Positions 50,368 through 57,590 of a stretch of 57,590 nt of DNA are shown here, piece after piece (the first letter of the stretch is position 1; each line of letters starts with the position of its first letter). The translations under genes and the position numbers were made by a program. This stretch comes from Bradyrhizobium sp. (GTDB lineage Bacteria > Pseudomonadota > Alphaproteobacteria > Rhizobiales > Xanthobacteraceae). Location of the stretch: positions 1-57,590 of the forward strand of contig NZ_DAIDJE010000170.1 in assembly GCF_027451485.1 (NCBI RefSeq). Reading direction: 5' to 3'. The notes beneath the pieces were generated by a model. It saw only the letters and a list, made by a program, of their open reading frames with translations, was not told where the DNA came from and did no database searches.

Positions 50368-51075
50368 CTAATTGACGATGCTTTCGACCTGATTGACCGT
50401 GAACGTCTGGCCGCCGATCGACAGAAGGGGCGGCGACTGGGTGAGATCGACCGAATTGACGACGCCGGCGACAGAGGTCGAAACACCGACCGTGTTGCCG
50501 CTGGCGTCCTTGGCGGTCGCCGTGAGCGTGTAATTGCCGGCAGGGTACTGCGTGCCGTCGGTGCCGAGGCCGTTCCAGTTGAACACCTGGTTGTTGCCGG
50601 CGCTGGCAGCAAAATTGCTGCTGTAGACGGTCTGGCCCGAGCTGTTGGCGATCGAGACGTTGACCGTTGAGGCGCTGGGTATGTTGAGTTCCCAGGTCGC
50701 CTGGCTGTTCGTCATTTCCGCGGTGCTGCCCTTGACGATGGCCGTCTTGCCGACGAACTGCAAGGCCTGGCTCGATTGCGCGGTCTGCTGGAGCGAGACG
50801 AGAGAGGCCAGCGAATCGTTGGTATTGATCTGCTGCTGGACGCCGGCGAACTCGACCAGCTGCTGAGTGAACTGGTTGGTGTCTAGCGGGCTGAGCGGAT
50901 TCTGGTTCTGCAATTGCGTGGTCAGCAGTTGCAGAAAGCTTTGGAAGTTGCCCGCGATCTGCTGGTTGGCCAGCGCATTGGCGGCAGCGGCGGAATTGGA
51001 GTTCGATGAACTCGACGCGGGCGTCGTGCCCGAAACGACAGGGCTCGAGGTGTTTACTCCTGATGTCGTCGTCAT
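50368..51075 (-). CDS. flgD: Flagellar hook assembly protein FlgD
   Basis: 235 aa. Seen: the FlgD N-terminal signature NFQSFLQLLTTQLQNQNPLSPLDTNQFTQQLVEFAGVQQQINTN, then FVGKTAIVKGSTAEM and a C-terminal FlgD Ig-like/TUDOR region (GQTVYSSNFAASAGNNQVFNWNGLGTDGTQYPAGNYTLTATAKDASGN). It caps the growing hook and is discarded when the hook is complete. The ATG at 51075 follows GAGGAGAAGAAC; an in-frame start at 51099 is less likely. It follows fliK after 20 bases, and both probably form one operon. Confidence 0.93.
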   Translation of the reverse strand: MTTTSGVNTSSPVVSGTTPASSSSNSNSAAAANALANQQIAGNFQSFLQLLTTQLQNQNPLSPLDTNQFTQQLVEFAGVQQQINTNDSLASLVSLQQTAQSSQALQFVGKTAIVKGSTAEMTNSQATWELNIPSASTVNVSIANSSGQTVYSSNFAASAGNNQVFNWNGLGTDGTQYPAGNYTLTATAKDASGNTVGVSTSVAGVVNSVDLTQSPPLLSIGGQTFTVNQVESIVN

Positions 51076-51095
51076 GTTCTTCTCCTCTTGACTCT

Positions 51096-52748
51096 TCACA
51101 CTCGGATATCGACGCCGCCGCTCGATGCGAGCGAACGACCATAACTGCGGCCGGCGACCGCGGCGGGAACGGCGTCCTCATCGCTGACGATCAGGCGATG
51201 GGCATGGGGGTTGCTCCCGTTGCCGCTGTTCTGGCCGGAGGACGACTGGTCGCGCAGGCTGAATTGCAGGCCGCCGCTGTCGGTCTTCAGGCCCGCATCG
51301 TTGAGCGCCTGCTGCAATTGCGGCGCATCCTGCCGCAGCATCGACAGCGTCTCCGGCTTCTCGACCGTCAGGTGCGAGGTAACCTGGCCGTTCTGGTCGA
51401 TCTGGACACGAACGTCGATGCGCCCGAGATCGGCAGGATCGAGCCTGATTTCAAAGCTGCTCTTGCCGCTCTTCACGTTAGCGGCAATCTCCACGGCGAC
51501 CCCGCCCAAGGGTACGGCGGCGTTGGTCGCGGCCGTTGCCGTCAGGTTGCTGGTGGACGCGAGGTTTGATGGCGAGTTGAGTTGCGCTTGAGCCGGCCCG
51601 AACGCTTGCGCAGACGGATCGGCCAGGTCGGCTACAGCATGCGTGGTCGTCGCTGATGCTGGCGCAGCATGGTCATGATTTGAGGGCGCGGGCCCTGCCG
51701 AGGCTGCATCCGCCATCATACCCTGGACAGCCGGGTTCGACGTCTCCTGCTTGCCCGTCATCGGCGCCTGCGCCGCTGCCGCACTCTGAGCCGGGTTCGC
51801 CGCAGCGTCGGTTGTCGCCGCATCTGTCGATGTTGAGGCGGTTGAGGAGTCCTGGCTTGCCCCAGCCGCTGCTTGCGCTTTTCCTTGTGCCGCCTTCGGT
51901 GTGACGAGGGCGGTGGCGGCGACGGCCGACGTTAGAGCGGAAGTGTCTGTCGGCACCTGCGTGCCCGCGGTCGCAATCGCGGTCACGGCAGGTGCAGAGA
52001 TGTCGGCTTTTGCTGGGTGGGGTGCGATCGCAGATGCTGTTGCCGGATCAGTCTTGCCCTGGACGGAGGGTCCGGGCGGCGGTGAAAGCGGCTGCGAACT
52101 GGCGGCAATCGCGGCCGCGGCAATCGCCAGCGGCGCGGTGGGGCCACTGGGGGCGGGCGTGGTCGTCGGCACATTGGCCGCCGGCGCCGATGCGGAAATC
52201 GCAGCCGCAACCGGCGTCGGCGTGGTCGGAGCACTGCCGACCTGCTGGACGAGGATCGTTGCGTCCACTGCGGTCGCTTTGCCACCGGCATCCTTGCTCT
52301 TGGATTTATCGCCAGCCGATTTCGATGTGCCCGGGTTTGCCGGGATCGTCGTGCCCGTTGTGGATTGGCTGGTCCCGTTGGCCGACGCGCCATCGCTGCT
52401 GGCATTTGCAGAGGCAGACGGGTCGGAGTTGGAATTGGACGACGGCCCGTCATTGACGGCACCATCGGACTGGCTGTTCGCCGGAGCCGAAGGTGGATTG
52501 CTGTTGGTACCGCTTGCGCCGCTATTGGCGTCGTTTGCGGGCGCGGCAGTGTCGGCTGGCGGCGATGCATCCGCTTGGTTCTGCACCGGCGGCGGGGGAG
52601 GCGGCGCCGACGGGGACTCGTTCGGTGCATTCTGGCTGACCAGGTTGCCGAAAAGATCGTTCGCCGGAGACGAATGATTGCGAGTCAGCCAGGAGGGCGC
52701 GGCCTGGAATGCGGCGTTGGCTGTAGCATCTTGGGTAGCACTGAGCAC
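51096..52748 (-). CDS. fliK: Flagellar hook-length control protein FliK
   Basis: About 550 aa. A long Ala/Pro/Ser/Thr-rich disordered N-terminal part acts as the molecular ruler; the C-terminal FliK domain is clear: VEIAANVKSGKSSFEIRLDPADLGRIDVRVQIDQNGQVTSHLTVEKPETLSMLRQDAPQLQQALNDAGL. It switches export specificity to filament proteins at the correct hook length. I take the GTG at 52748 as start: GGAG lies 8 bases before it and a sigma-54 promoter ends about 38 bases upstream. A GTG at 52802 would create a pseudo-signal peptide encoded by the promoter itself and is rejected. Confidence 0.85.
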   Translation of the reverse strand: MLSATQDATANAAFQAAPSWLTRNHSSPANDLFGNLVSQNAPNESPSAPPPPPPVQNQADASPPADTAAPANDANSGASGTNSNPPSAPANSQSDGAVNDGPSSNSNSDPSASANASSDGASANGTSQSTTGTTIPANPGTSKSAGDKSKSKDAGGKATAVDATILVQQVGSAPTTPTPVAAAISASAPAANVPTTTPAPSGPTAPLAIAAAAIAASSQPLSPPPGPSVQGKTDPATASAIAPHPAKADISAPAVTAIATAGTQVPTDTSALTSAVAATALVTPKAAQGKAQAAAGASQDSSTASTSTDAATTDAAANPAQSAAAAQAPMTGKQETSNPAVQGMMADAASAGPAPSNHDHAAPASATTTHAVADLADPSAQAFGPAQAQLNSPSNLASTSNLTATAATNAAVPLGGVAVEIAANVKSGKSSFEIRLDPADLGRIDVRVQIDQNGQVTSHLTVEKPETLSMLRQDAPQLQQALNDAGLKTDSGGLQFSLRDQSSSGQNSGNGSNPHAHRLIVSDEDAVPAAVAGRSYGRSLASSGGVDIRV

Positions 52749-52785
52749 AGGACGGACTCCGGCGAGGGAACTCGCGAAAGCAATC

Positions 52786-52801
52786 AGCAAAGACCGGGCC
52801 A
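52786..52801 (-). promoter_or_regulatory. Sigma-54 promoter of fliK-flgD
   Basis: On the minus strand TGGCCCG (52801-52795), GTCT, TTGCT (52790-52786) matches the -24/-12 consensus TGGCACG-N4-TTGCW with one mismatch and the invariant GG-N10-GC spacing. Expected start of transcription is about 12 bases past the GC, near 52775. FlbD, encoded in the same block, is the natural activator. Confidence 0.75.
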
Positions 52802-53088
52802 CTTCCGGATCGTGAAAATATCTAACGTTTGCAATATCTTATTTGCCTGAGCAGCTTCCTGCCCGCCGTTATCAGCCCCGTCTTTTCTGCCCGGCGGCAA
52901 GATTTGCCGTCGGCTGAGAACTCGTCCGGCCGATGATTGCTTCGTGCGAATACGGCCTATATTAGAGTGCAGCTTCCCGGCCGTCCCGAGCGAGGGTTTA
53001 GGTGTCAAAGAAACGCCCTGAGCCCTCCAGACCGCAGCAAGATGACCCTTGTGGCCGGAAAGTGCGTGACACCGGCGATTTGAAAACC

Positions 53089-54288
53089 ATGCGTAACAGT
53101 CTCGATCTCGAAGGCCGTCCCCAGGACACCCGCGTGGTTGTTGCCATGTCGGGCGGCGTGGATTCCTCCGTGACGGCGGCGCTGTTGAAGTCGCAAGGCT
53201 ACGACGTTGTCGGCATCACCTTGCAGCTTTACGACCATGGCGCGGCGACCCATCGCAAGGGGGCCTGCTGCGCGGGCCAGGACATTCACGACGCGCGCAA
53301 AGTCGCCGAGCGTATCGGCATTCCGCACTATGTGCTGGATTACGAGAGCCGCTTCCGCGAGTCGGTGATCGACAATTTCGCCGAGAGCTACGCCTCCGGC
53401 GAAACCCCGGTGCCCTGCATCGAATGCAACCGTTCGATCAAGTTTCGCGATTTGATGGAAACGGCACGGGAACTCGGCGCATCGGTGTTGGCGACCGGGC
53501 ATTATGTCGCCTCGCGTGCTTTGGCGGATGGTCAGCGCGCGCTTGTCTGCGCAGCGGATGCCGATCGTGACCAGAGCTACTTCCTGTTCGCGACGACGCG
53601 CGAGCAGCTTCAGTATCTGCGCTTTCCGCTGGGCGACATGACCAAGCCCGAGGCGCGCGAGTTGGCGCGCCGTTTTGGCCTTGAAGTCGCTGACAAGCAC
53701 GACAGCCAGGACATTTGCTTCGTGCCGACCGGCCGCTACACCGACGTGATCGGCCGGCTGCGGCCGAATGCGATCGAACCCGGCGACATCGTCGATCTCG
53801 ATGGCCGAGTCATCGGTACCCACCAGGGGATCGTTCACTTCACCGTCGGGCAGCGCCGTGGATTGGGCATCGCCTCCGGCGCGCCTCTCTACGTGGTGAA
53901 GCTGGATGCCGCACAGCGCCGCGTCGTGGTAGGTCCGCGCGATGCGCTGCGGATGGATCATGTCGAACTGCGCGATGTGAACTGGATCGGTGATGGCCCG
54001 CTCGACCGCGCGGTCGGCGCCGGATTGGAGATTTTCGTGCGCGTCCGCTCGACCCGCGCCCCGCAGCCGGCATGGCTGCGCGCAACCGGTGAGGGCTATG
54101 CGGTGGATCTGGTCGCCGGTGAAGAGGGCGTTTCACCCGGTCAGGCCTGCGTATTCTACGACGCGCCCTCGGGCCGCGCGCGGGTACTCGGCGGCGGCTT
54201 TATCCAGAGCGCCAGTTCAAAGGGAATGGCCGGCAAGGCGGCGAGGGGAGCCGTGACGCCACCGCTTGTCGAGGCTATGCGCGGATAG
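53089..54288 (+). CDS. mnmA: tRNA-specific 2-thiouridylase
   Basis: 399 aa. Installs the 2-thio group on U34 of tRNA-Lys/Glu/Gln. Seen: the PP-loop [15 protein letters not shown] (residues 16-30), the [22 protein letters not shown] block, the first catalytic Cys in [29 protein letters not shown], and the second catalytic Cys in [15 protein letters not shown]. The start is MRNSLDLEG at 53089; an upstream GTG at 53002, which has GAGGG before it, would add 29 residues not usual in the family. It may be the first gene with pmtA (17-base gap). Confidence 0.95.
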   Translation: MRNSLDLEGRPQDTRVVVAMSGGVDSSVTAALLKSQGYDVVGITLQLYDHGAATHRKGACCAGQDIHDARKVAERIGIPHYVLDYESRFRESVIDNFAESYASGETPVPCIECNRSIKFRDLMETARELGASVLATGHYVASRALADGQRALVCAADADRDQSYFLFATTREQLQYLRFPLGDMTKPEARELARRFGLEVADKHDSQDICFVPTGRYTDVIGRLRPNAIEPGDIVDLDGRVIGTHQGIVHFTVGQRRGLGIASGAPLYVVKLDAAQRRVVVGPRDALRMDHVELRDVNWIGDGPLDRAVGAGLEIFVRVRSTRAPQPAWLRATGEGYAVDLVAGEEGVSPGQACVFYDAPSGRARVLGGGFIQSASSKGMAGKAARGAVTPPLVEAMRG

Positions 54289-54305
54289 CGATCCAAGGCG
54301 GGGGC

Positions 54306-54944
54306 ATGGCGACAGATATCGACCGCGAGAGGGTCGCCAGGGCCTATGGGCGCTGGGCGCCGATCTATGATCTCGTCTTCGGCAAAGTCTTCGATCAGGG
54401 ACGCCGGTCCACGATTGCGGAGGCCGATCGGATCGGCGGACGGGTGCTCGATGTCGGCGTCGGCACCGGCTTGTCACTGTCGGATTATGCTGCGACCACG
54501 AAAGTGTGCGGCGTCGATATCTCCGAGCCGATGCTGCGCAAGGCGCAACAAAGGGTTCGCGCGCTGGAGCTGAACAACGTCGAGATGCTGGCGGTGATGG
54601 ATGCCAGGAACCTCGCATTCGCGGATTCCTCCTTCGATGCCGTGGTCGCGCAATATGTCATCACCGCGGTTCCGGATCCCGAGGCCACGCTTGACGACTT
54701 TATCCGTGTGTTGAAACCGGGCGGCGAACTCATTCTCGTCAATCACATCGGCGCCGAGGGTGGCCTGCGGCGTGCTTTCGAACTCGCCTTTGCGCCGCTT
54801 GCCCGACGGCTCGGGTGGCGCCCAGAATTTCCCTGGGCGCGGCTGGTGAACTGGGCGGCCCGGCACGGCGGCGTGAGCCTGACCGAGCGCCGTCCGATGC
54901 CGCCGATGGGACATTTCTCGCTGATCCGCTATCGGAAGGCCTGA
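54306..54944 (+). CDS. pmtA: Class I SAM methyltransferase, PmtA-like phosphatidylethanolamine N-methyltransferase
   Basis: 212 aa. Seen: RAYGRWAPIYDLVFGKVFDQGRRSTIAEA, then the SAM-binding motif I VLDVGVGTGLSLSDY, GVDISEPMLRKAQQR, FDAVVAQYVITAVPDPE (motif II/III), VLKPGGELILVNHIGAEGG and the C-terminal end PPMGHFSLIRYRK. The whole pattern matches Bradyrhizobium/Rhodobacter-type PmtA, which methylates phosphatidylethanolamine toward phosphatidylcholine, an important lipid for symbiosis. A ubiquinone/UbiE-like substrate is the alternative. It is encoded directly after mnmA on the same strand. Confidence 0.8.
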   Translation: MATDIDRERVARAYGRWAPIYDLVFGKVFDQGRRSTIAEADRIGGRVLDVGVGTGLSLSDYAATTKVCGVDISEPMLRKAQQRVRALELNNVEMLAVMDARNLAFADSSFDAVVAQYVITAVPDPEATLDDFIRVLKPGGELILVNHIGAEGGLRRAFELAFAPLARRLGWRPEFPWARLVNWAARHGGVSLTERRPMPPMGHFSLIRYRKA

Positions 54945-54998
54945 AAATCCTTACCGGGAGCACACGGAACCAGCGCGTCCGGTCCCCGTTTTCTTGGG

Positions 54999-55355
54999 AT
55001 GACAAAACATGCGCTTTTCCTTGCCTTCGGATTGATCCTGCCGGTGTCGGGCGCCGTCGCGCAGGCGCCGCCCACCGTAACGACGCCGCCGGCGCCGACC
55101 GCGACCGCTGTGGCCAGCAACTGCGCGCCTGCGGCACAGTCTGCCTATCCGCGGCTCAACACCGAACCGGGGACCACGACCGGGCAGGCCGGTGAGCCGC
55201 TTGCCGATAAACTGGCGAAATCGAACGGCGTGCTGTGTCCCCCTTCCGGGGTGGACCCGGAGATGCGCGCGCCGACGCCGCCGGATTCCGGCAACACGCC
55301 GGTAATTCCCCCACCGGGCAGCCCGGGCGGCAATCCCAGCGTGCAGCCGAAATAG
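54999..55355 (+). CDS. Small exported proline-rich protein
   Basis: 118 aa with a short signal peptide (HALFLAFGLILPVSGAVAQA), then Pro/Thr/Ala-rich sequence, two cysteines (SNCAPA, GVLCPP) and a proline-glycine-rich end. The cysteine pair may form a disulfide in the periplasm. No family recognised; composition suggests a low-complexity secreted protein. It stands alone before the tRNA gene. Confidence 0.7.
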   Translation: MTKHALFLAFGLILPVSGAVAQAPPTVTTPPAPTATAVASNCAPAAQSAYPRLNTEPGTTTGQAGEPLADKLAKSNGVLCPPSGVDPEMRAPTPPDSGNTPVIPPPGSPGGNPSVQPK

Positions 55356-55395
55356 CTTTACGATTACAGGGTTTCGGCAAGCGCGCCGGCTTTGC

Positions 55396-55424
55396 TTGAC
55401 ACGCCCGAGGCCTGCTTCTTATAT
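55396..55424 (+). promoter_or_regulatory. Sigma-70 promoter of tRNA-Met
   Basis: TTGACA (55396-55401), a 17-base spacer, TTATAT (55419-55424). It is a near-consensus housekeeping promoter with the ideal spacing, giving a 5' leader of roughly 45 bases before the tRNA. Confidence 0.8.
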
Positions 55425-55475
55425 GCCGCGCGTTCGCGAGGCGCGGATGACCGAGCCCGCGTTTGCATGCGCCGT

Positions 55476-55552
55476 GGCGGGGTAGCTCAGCTGGTTAGAG
55501 CACGGGAATCATAATCCTGGGGTCGGGGGTTCGAGTCCCTCCCCCGCTACCA
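55476..55552 (+). tRNA. tRNA-Met (anticodon CAT, elongator type)
   Basis: A 77-nt cloverleaf with encoded CCA. The acceptor GGCGGGG (55476-55482) pairs with CCCCGCT, the D-arm is GCTCAGCTGGTTAGAGC, the anticodon arm has CGGGA / TCCTG around loop ATCATAA (anticodon CAT), and the T-arm GGGGGTTCGAGTCCCTC follows with discriminator A. The acceptor start GGCGGGGTAGC is that of elongator tRNA-Met, unlike initiator tRNA (a mismatched first pair) or tRNA-Ile(CAT). The 3' half doubles as the presumed attachment site: the recombinase gene on the other strand reads into it and stops inside the anticodon loop. Confidence 0.95.
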
Positions 55553-57140
55553 CGTGTGACCCACTATTATAGCGGGCCTCCGGAAAGAACCCGCCGCCGA
55601 CCAGTGCGGCCAACTTTCCCTTCACTTCGACCTCGAAGCCTTGCCAAGGGCCGTTCGGGTGAACAATGACACTGTGCACAAGCGCCCTGAAGTCCGCGAC
55701 CAACGGGCCGCGGTCGTCCTCCGCGCTGGCGTGGCCAGCTATCGTGTCGGCAAGTGCATTGACGGTCTCGATGTAGCGGTCCAGCGTTGCTGGATGCAGT
55801 GAGATGGGGGTAGGGGCCTCTTCGAGGGCAGCCAGCTCCGCCTCGACGCGCAACCGCTGTTCCTTCAACTCGGCGATCCGTTGCTTGGCATCCTCCTCGG
55901 AGATCACGTACTTGATCACGAGATCAATATTGCGCTGACGCTCGCCTTCGAATCGGTCACGTTTAGCCTCTAGCCGCATGCGCTCCACGGACGCGTTCCC
56001 CGCAAGCCGCTCTCGCTCACGGTTGTAGTTGCGCACGTAGGTCTCGATCAGCCGCGGGTCCTTCAACTCCTCGACCATCCCGCTAAGCACAAGCCGTTCG
56101 ACGTCGCGCAAATAGACGATCCTGCGATTCGAACAACTGCCGCTCTCGCGTACAGCCGAGCAACGAATCCTCGTCTTTCCGGTCTTGTCACGGTCGTGAA
56201 CTGACATCCCGGATCCGCAACAACCGCATCGAAGGAGACCAGACAGGAGATGCGGTGTCCGCCGCTTCATGTGGCTGGCCAAGCGCCCCCTTTCGGCCTT
56301 CAAAGCATGCGCCTGTTCCCAAACGGACTGTTCGACGATCCGCAGTTGAGGCACATCGATGCTCTGCCACTCTTCACGCGGGTTCGGGCGAGACAATCGT
56401 TTGCCCGTATCCGGATCCTTCACCATCCGGACTTTGTTCCAGATGATATGGCCGGCATAGAGTTCGTTGAAGATGAGCCCCGTCCCGCGCTTGGCGTTTC
56501 CATTGATCGTCGACGCATTCCATCGCCGACCCCGCGGTGGATGGATGTTTTCTCGATTGAGATCGTGCGCGATCTCTCGGGGTGGCCGTCCCGCGGCATA
56601 TGCCGCAAAAATCCGTCGAACGATCGCAGCTTCGCCTTCGACGATTTCGAGTTCGCCGGGTTTGCCGGGCACCGTTCGATATCCGTAAGCACGCCCTCCC
56701 GCATGTCGACCGTCGCGTATCACACCAGCCATGCCGCGCCGGACCTTCTTTGCTCCATCCTCGCGCTGCATCTGGCCGACGAGGCCGCGAATTCCAATCA
56801 AGATCGAGTCGGCCGTGCCGTCGTGGACGGCCTGGATTTCGATCCCCTGGAAAGACAACCTCTTGTGAATGCCGGCTAGATCCTCCATGTCACGTGAAAG
56901 CCGATCCAAAGCTTCGACAATGACAACGGTAAAACGTTGTTGGCGCGCAGCATCCATAAGCTGCATCAAGCCGTCGCGGCCGAATACAGAAGCACCAGAA
57001 CGAGCCTTGTCCTCGAAAGTCGCAACGACATTGAGTTGATGACGTACCGCATAGGCTCTGCACAGAGCAATCTGATCTTCAGTCGATTTTTCGTTTTGAA
57101 GCTCGGTCGAGAACCGAGCATAGATCGCGGCGGATTTCAT
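55509..57140 (-). CDS. Large serine recombinase (site-specific integrase)
   Basis: 543 aa. An N-terminal resolvase domain AAIYARFSTELQNEKSTEDQIALCR carries the catalytic Ser11; then LDRLSRDMEDLAGIHKRL and the Recombinase domain GGRAYGYRTVPGKPGELEIVEGEAAIVRRIFAAYAAGRPPREIAHDLN, a Zn-ribbon (LLSGLLRCGCCGSGMSVHDRDK) and a coiled coil (RDRFEGERQRNIDLVIKYVISEEDAKQRIAELKEQRLRVEAELAALEE). It ends VVAGEGLEPPTPGL, whose codons and stop lie in the tRNA-Met 3' half. It is likely the integrase of an element inserted at this tRNA. The start at 57140 is preferred to 57179, which would add 13 residues. Confidence 0.93.
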   Translation of the reverse strand: MKSAAIYARFSTELQNEKSTEDQIALCRAYAVRHQLNVVATFEDKARSGASVFGRDGLMQLMDAARQQRFTVVIVEALDRLSRDMEDLAGIHKRLSFQGIEIQAVHDGTADSILIGIRGLVGQMQREDGAKKVRRGMAGVIRDGRHAGGRAYGYRTVPGKPGELEIVEGEAAIVRRIFAAYAAGRPPREIAHDLNRENIHPPRGRRWNASTINGNAKRGTGLIFNELYAGHIIWNKVRMVKDPDTGKRLSRPNPREEWQSIDVPQLRIVEQSVWEQAHALKAERGRLASHMKRRTPHLLSGLLRCGCCGSGMSVHDRDKTGKTRIRCSAVRESGSCSNRRIVYLRDVERLVLSGMVEELKDPRLIETYVRNYNRERERLAGNASVERMRLEAKRDRFEGERQRNIDLVIKYVISEEDAKQRIAELKEQRLRVEAELAALEEAPTPISLHPATLDRYIETVNALADTIAGHASAEDDRGPLVADFRALVHSVIVHPNGPWQGFEVEVKGKLAALVGGGFFPEARYNSGSHVVAGEGLEPPTPGL

Positions 57141-57342
57141 CTCGAACACCACTGCTGATGCACTTCTCGCTGGCGGCATCGAGATGATTTTTCCTCAGAC
57201 GCACGCTATCAAAGAGATGATCGCGTCTAGCGTCGGCAATTGCAAGTGCTTCAACAAACTTGATCAGAGCAGGATCGATTTCTCTCGAGCTCGCGCACTG
57301 CGATACCCGATCAACCACTGCCCTCGTTCTGGCGCGCGTCAT
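57079..57342 (-). CDS. Small hypothetical protein upstream of the recombinase (87 aa)
   Basis: Starts MTRARTRAVVDRVSQCASSREIDPALIKFVEALAIADARRDHL, a helical basic protein whose 3' end overlaps the recombinase start by about 62 bases in another frame. The REIDPALIKFVEALAIADARRDHL segment resembles small proteins encoded beside integrases in Rhizobiales, but no function is known. Upstream in-frame sequence to 57525 is open but unsupported. Probably expressed together with the recombinase. Confidence 0.55.
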   Translation of the reverse strand: MTRARTRAVVDRVSQCASSREIDPALIKFVEALAIADARRDHLFDSVRLRKNHLDAASEKCISSGVRDEIRRDLCSVLDRASKRKID

Positions 57343-57433
57343 CCCAGCAGGATGCAGGGCCAATTTGTAAAATGGCAGAGCGTTTTTCGCTCGATCGTAG
57401 AATCGGGTGCAATAGGAGATGAAGGGCTGTTTT

Positions 57434-57590
57434 TTATGAGACCCGATCGAATTCGCGTTCCGGCCGCCATCCGACTGGATCGTCAATCCAGCGGTTGATG
57501 TCGGATTCGCGCCAGCCGGAGCCATGAACGCTGATCCTGATCTGGGGTGGGAATGAGCCCTCGGTAATCTTGCGGTAGATGGTGGAGCGG
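57434..57590 (-). CDS. AlpA-family phage regulatory protein (C-terminal part, cut by window end)
   Basis: The last 157 bases on the minus strand read, in one open frame to the stop at 57434-57436, as RSTIYRKITEGSFPPQIRIS, then GSGWRESDINRWIDDPVGW and a polar end. STIYRKI..G.FP...I...GW...DI..WI is the winged-helix signature of AlpA/excisionase-type regulators that control integrase genes. The start and N-terminal helix lie beyond 57590. It was found by reading the sequence directly. It supports the mobile-element reading of the neighbouring recombinase. Confidence 0.85.
   Translation of the reverse strand, partial: RSTIYRKITEGSFPPQIRISVHGSGWRESDINRWIDDPVGWRPEREFDRVS

Larger units (their letters stand above)
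55512..57590. mobile_element. One end of a tRNA-Met integrative element (extends beyond window)
   Basis: The interval from the tRNA 3' half to the end of the window carries a large serine recombinase, a small unknown gene and part of an AlpA-like regulator, all on the minus strand pointing at the tRNA. Integrase next to and overlapping a tRNA, plus an AlpA excisionase/regulator, is the usual end of an integrative conjugative or genomic island element. The far end, with the second copy of the tRNA 3' core, lies outside the window. Confidence 0.7.

Noticed and set aside
51096..52802. Signal peptide on FliK from a GTG at 52802
   Set aside because: The hydrophobic stretch is encoded by the sigma-54 promoter and 5' leader; FliK is exported by the flagellar system, not Sec.
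55572..55590. GGGCCTCC...GAACCC hairpin as a terminator after the tRNA
   Set aside because: The pairing is imperfect, there is no T-tract, and it lies inside the recombinase coding sequence.

Overview
The window looks like chromosome of a Bradyrhizobium-type alphaproteobacterium (Rhizobiales, Nitrobacteraceae). The reasons are the high GC content with strong third-position bias, Omp25/31-type outer membrane proteins, small proteins and intergenic palindromes of the kind I recall from Bradyrhizobium and Rhodopseudomonas, and a Caulobacter-like flagellar block with flbD and a sciP (DUF1153) gene. The genus call is inference from gene content; no search was run.

Layout. 1-16.9 kb is a mixed housekeeping and accessory stretch: uvrB with a long N-terminal extension, phosphoglucomutase, two glutathione transferases, a DUF1800/DUF1501 exported pair, an aldo/keto reductase, a GNAT acetyltransferase, PAS-only sensors, a frameshifted maltose-type O-acetyltransferase and a GT87 membrane protein. 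17-28.3 kb holds an aspartate-type aminotransferase, a DUF992 protein, a divergent EF-G paralogue, a YoaK-type membrane protein, an aroE homologue, an FMN-dependent lactate dehydrogenase, glmM and an Fsr-like MFS exporter. 28.6-30.4 kb has two outer membrane beta-barrel genes separated by a strong terminator. 30.7-33.9 kb is the serine pathway: serC behind a structured leader that looks like the alphaproteobacterial serC motif, then serA. 34-44.6 kb holds a DMT exporter, purA, DUF5413 and DUF4112 proteins, msrA/msrB, a RecD-like helicase and a luciferase-like monooxygenase.

44.6-52.8 kb is flagellar, all on the minus strand: fliF-fliG-fliH-fliN-flbD (the Caulobacter fliF-fliG-flbE-fliN-flbD order), then sciP, flgD and fliK. 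The regulatory logic can be read in the DNA. There is a sigma-54 -24/-12 element directly before fliK, a perfect TTAA-N7-TTAA CtrA-type box before sciP, and a phased TTAACCAT array before fliF. This fits a CtrA to FlbD/sigma-54 to late flagellar gene cascade, with SciP as the CtrA antagonist.

53-57.6 kb holds mnmA, a PmtA-like methyltransferase, a small secreted protein and a tRNA-Met(CAT) gene with a consensus promoter. The 3' half of the tRNA is the end of an integrative element. A large serine recombinase on the opposite strand reads into the tRNA and takes its last codons and stop from it. It is followed by a small unknown gene and the C-terminal part of an AlpA-like regulator that runs off the window. 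No rRNA, CRISPR array or insertion sequence was seen.
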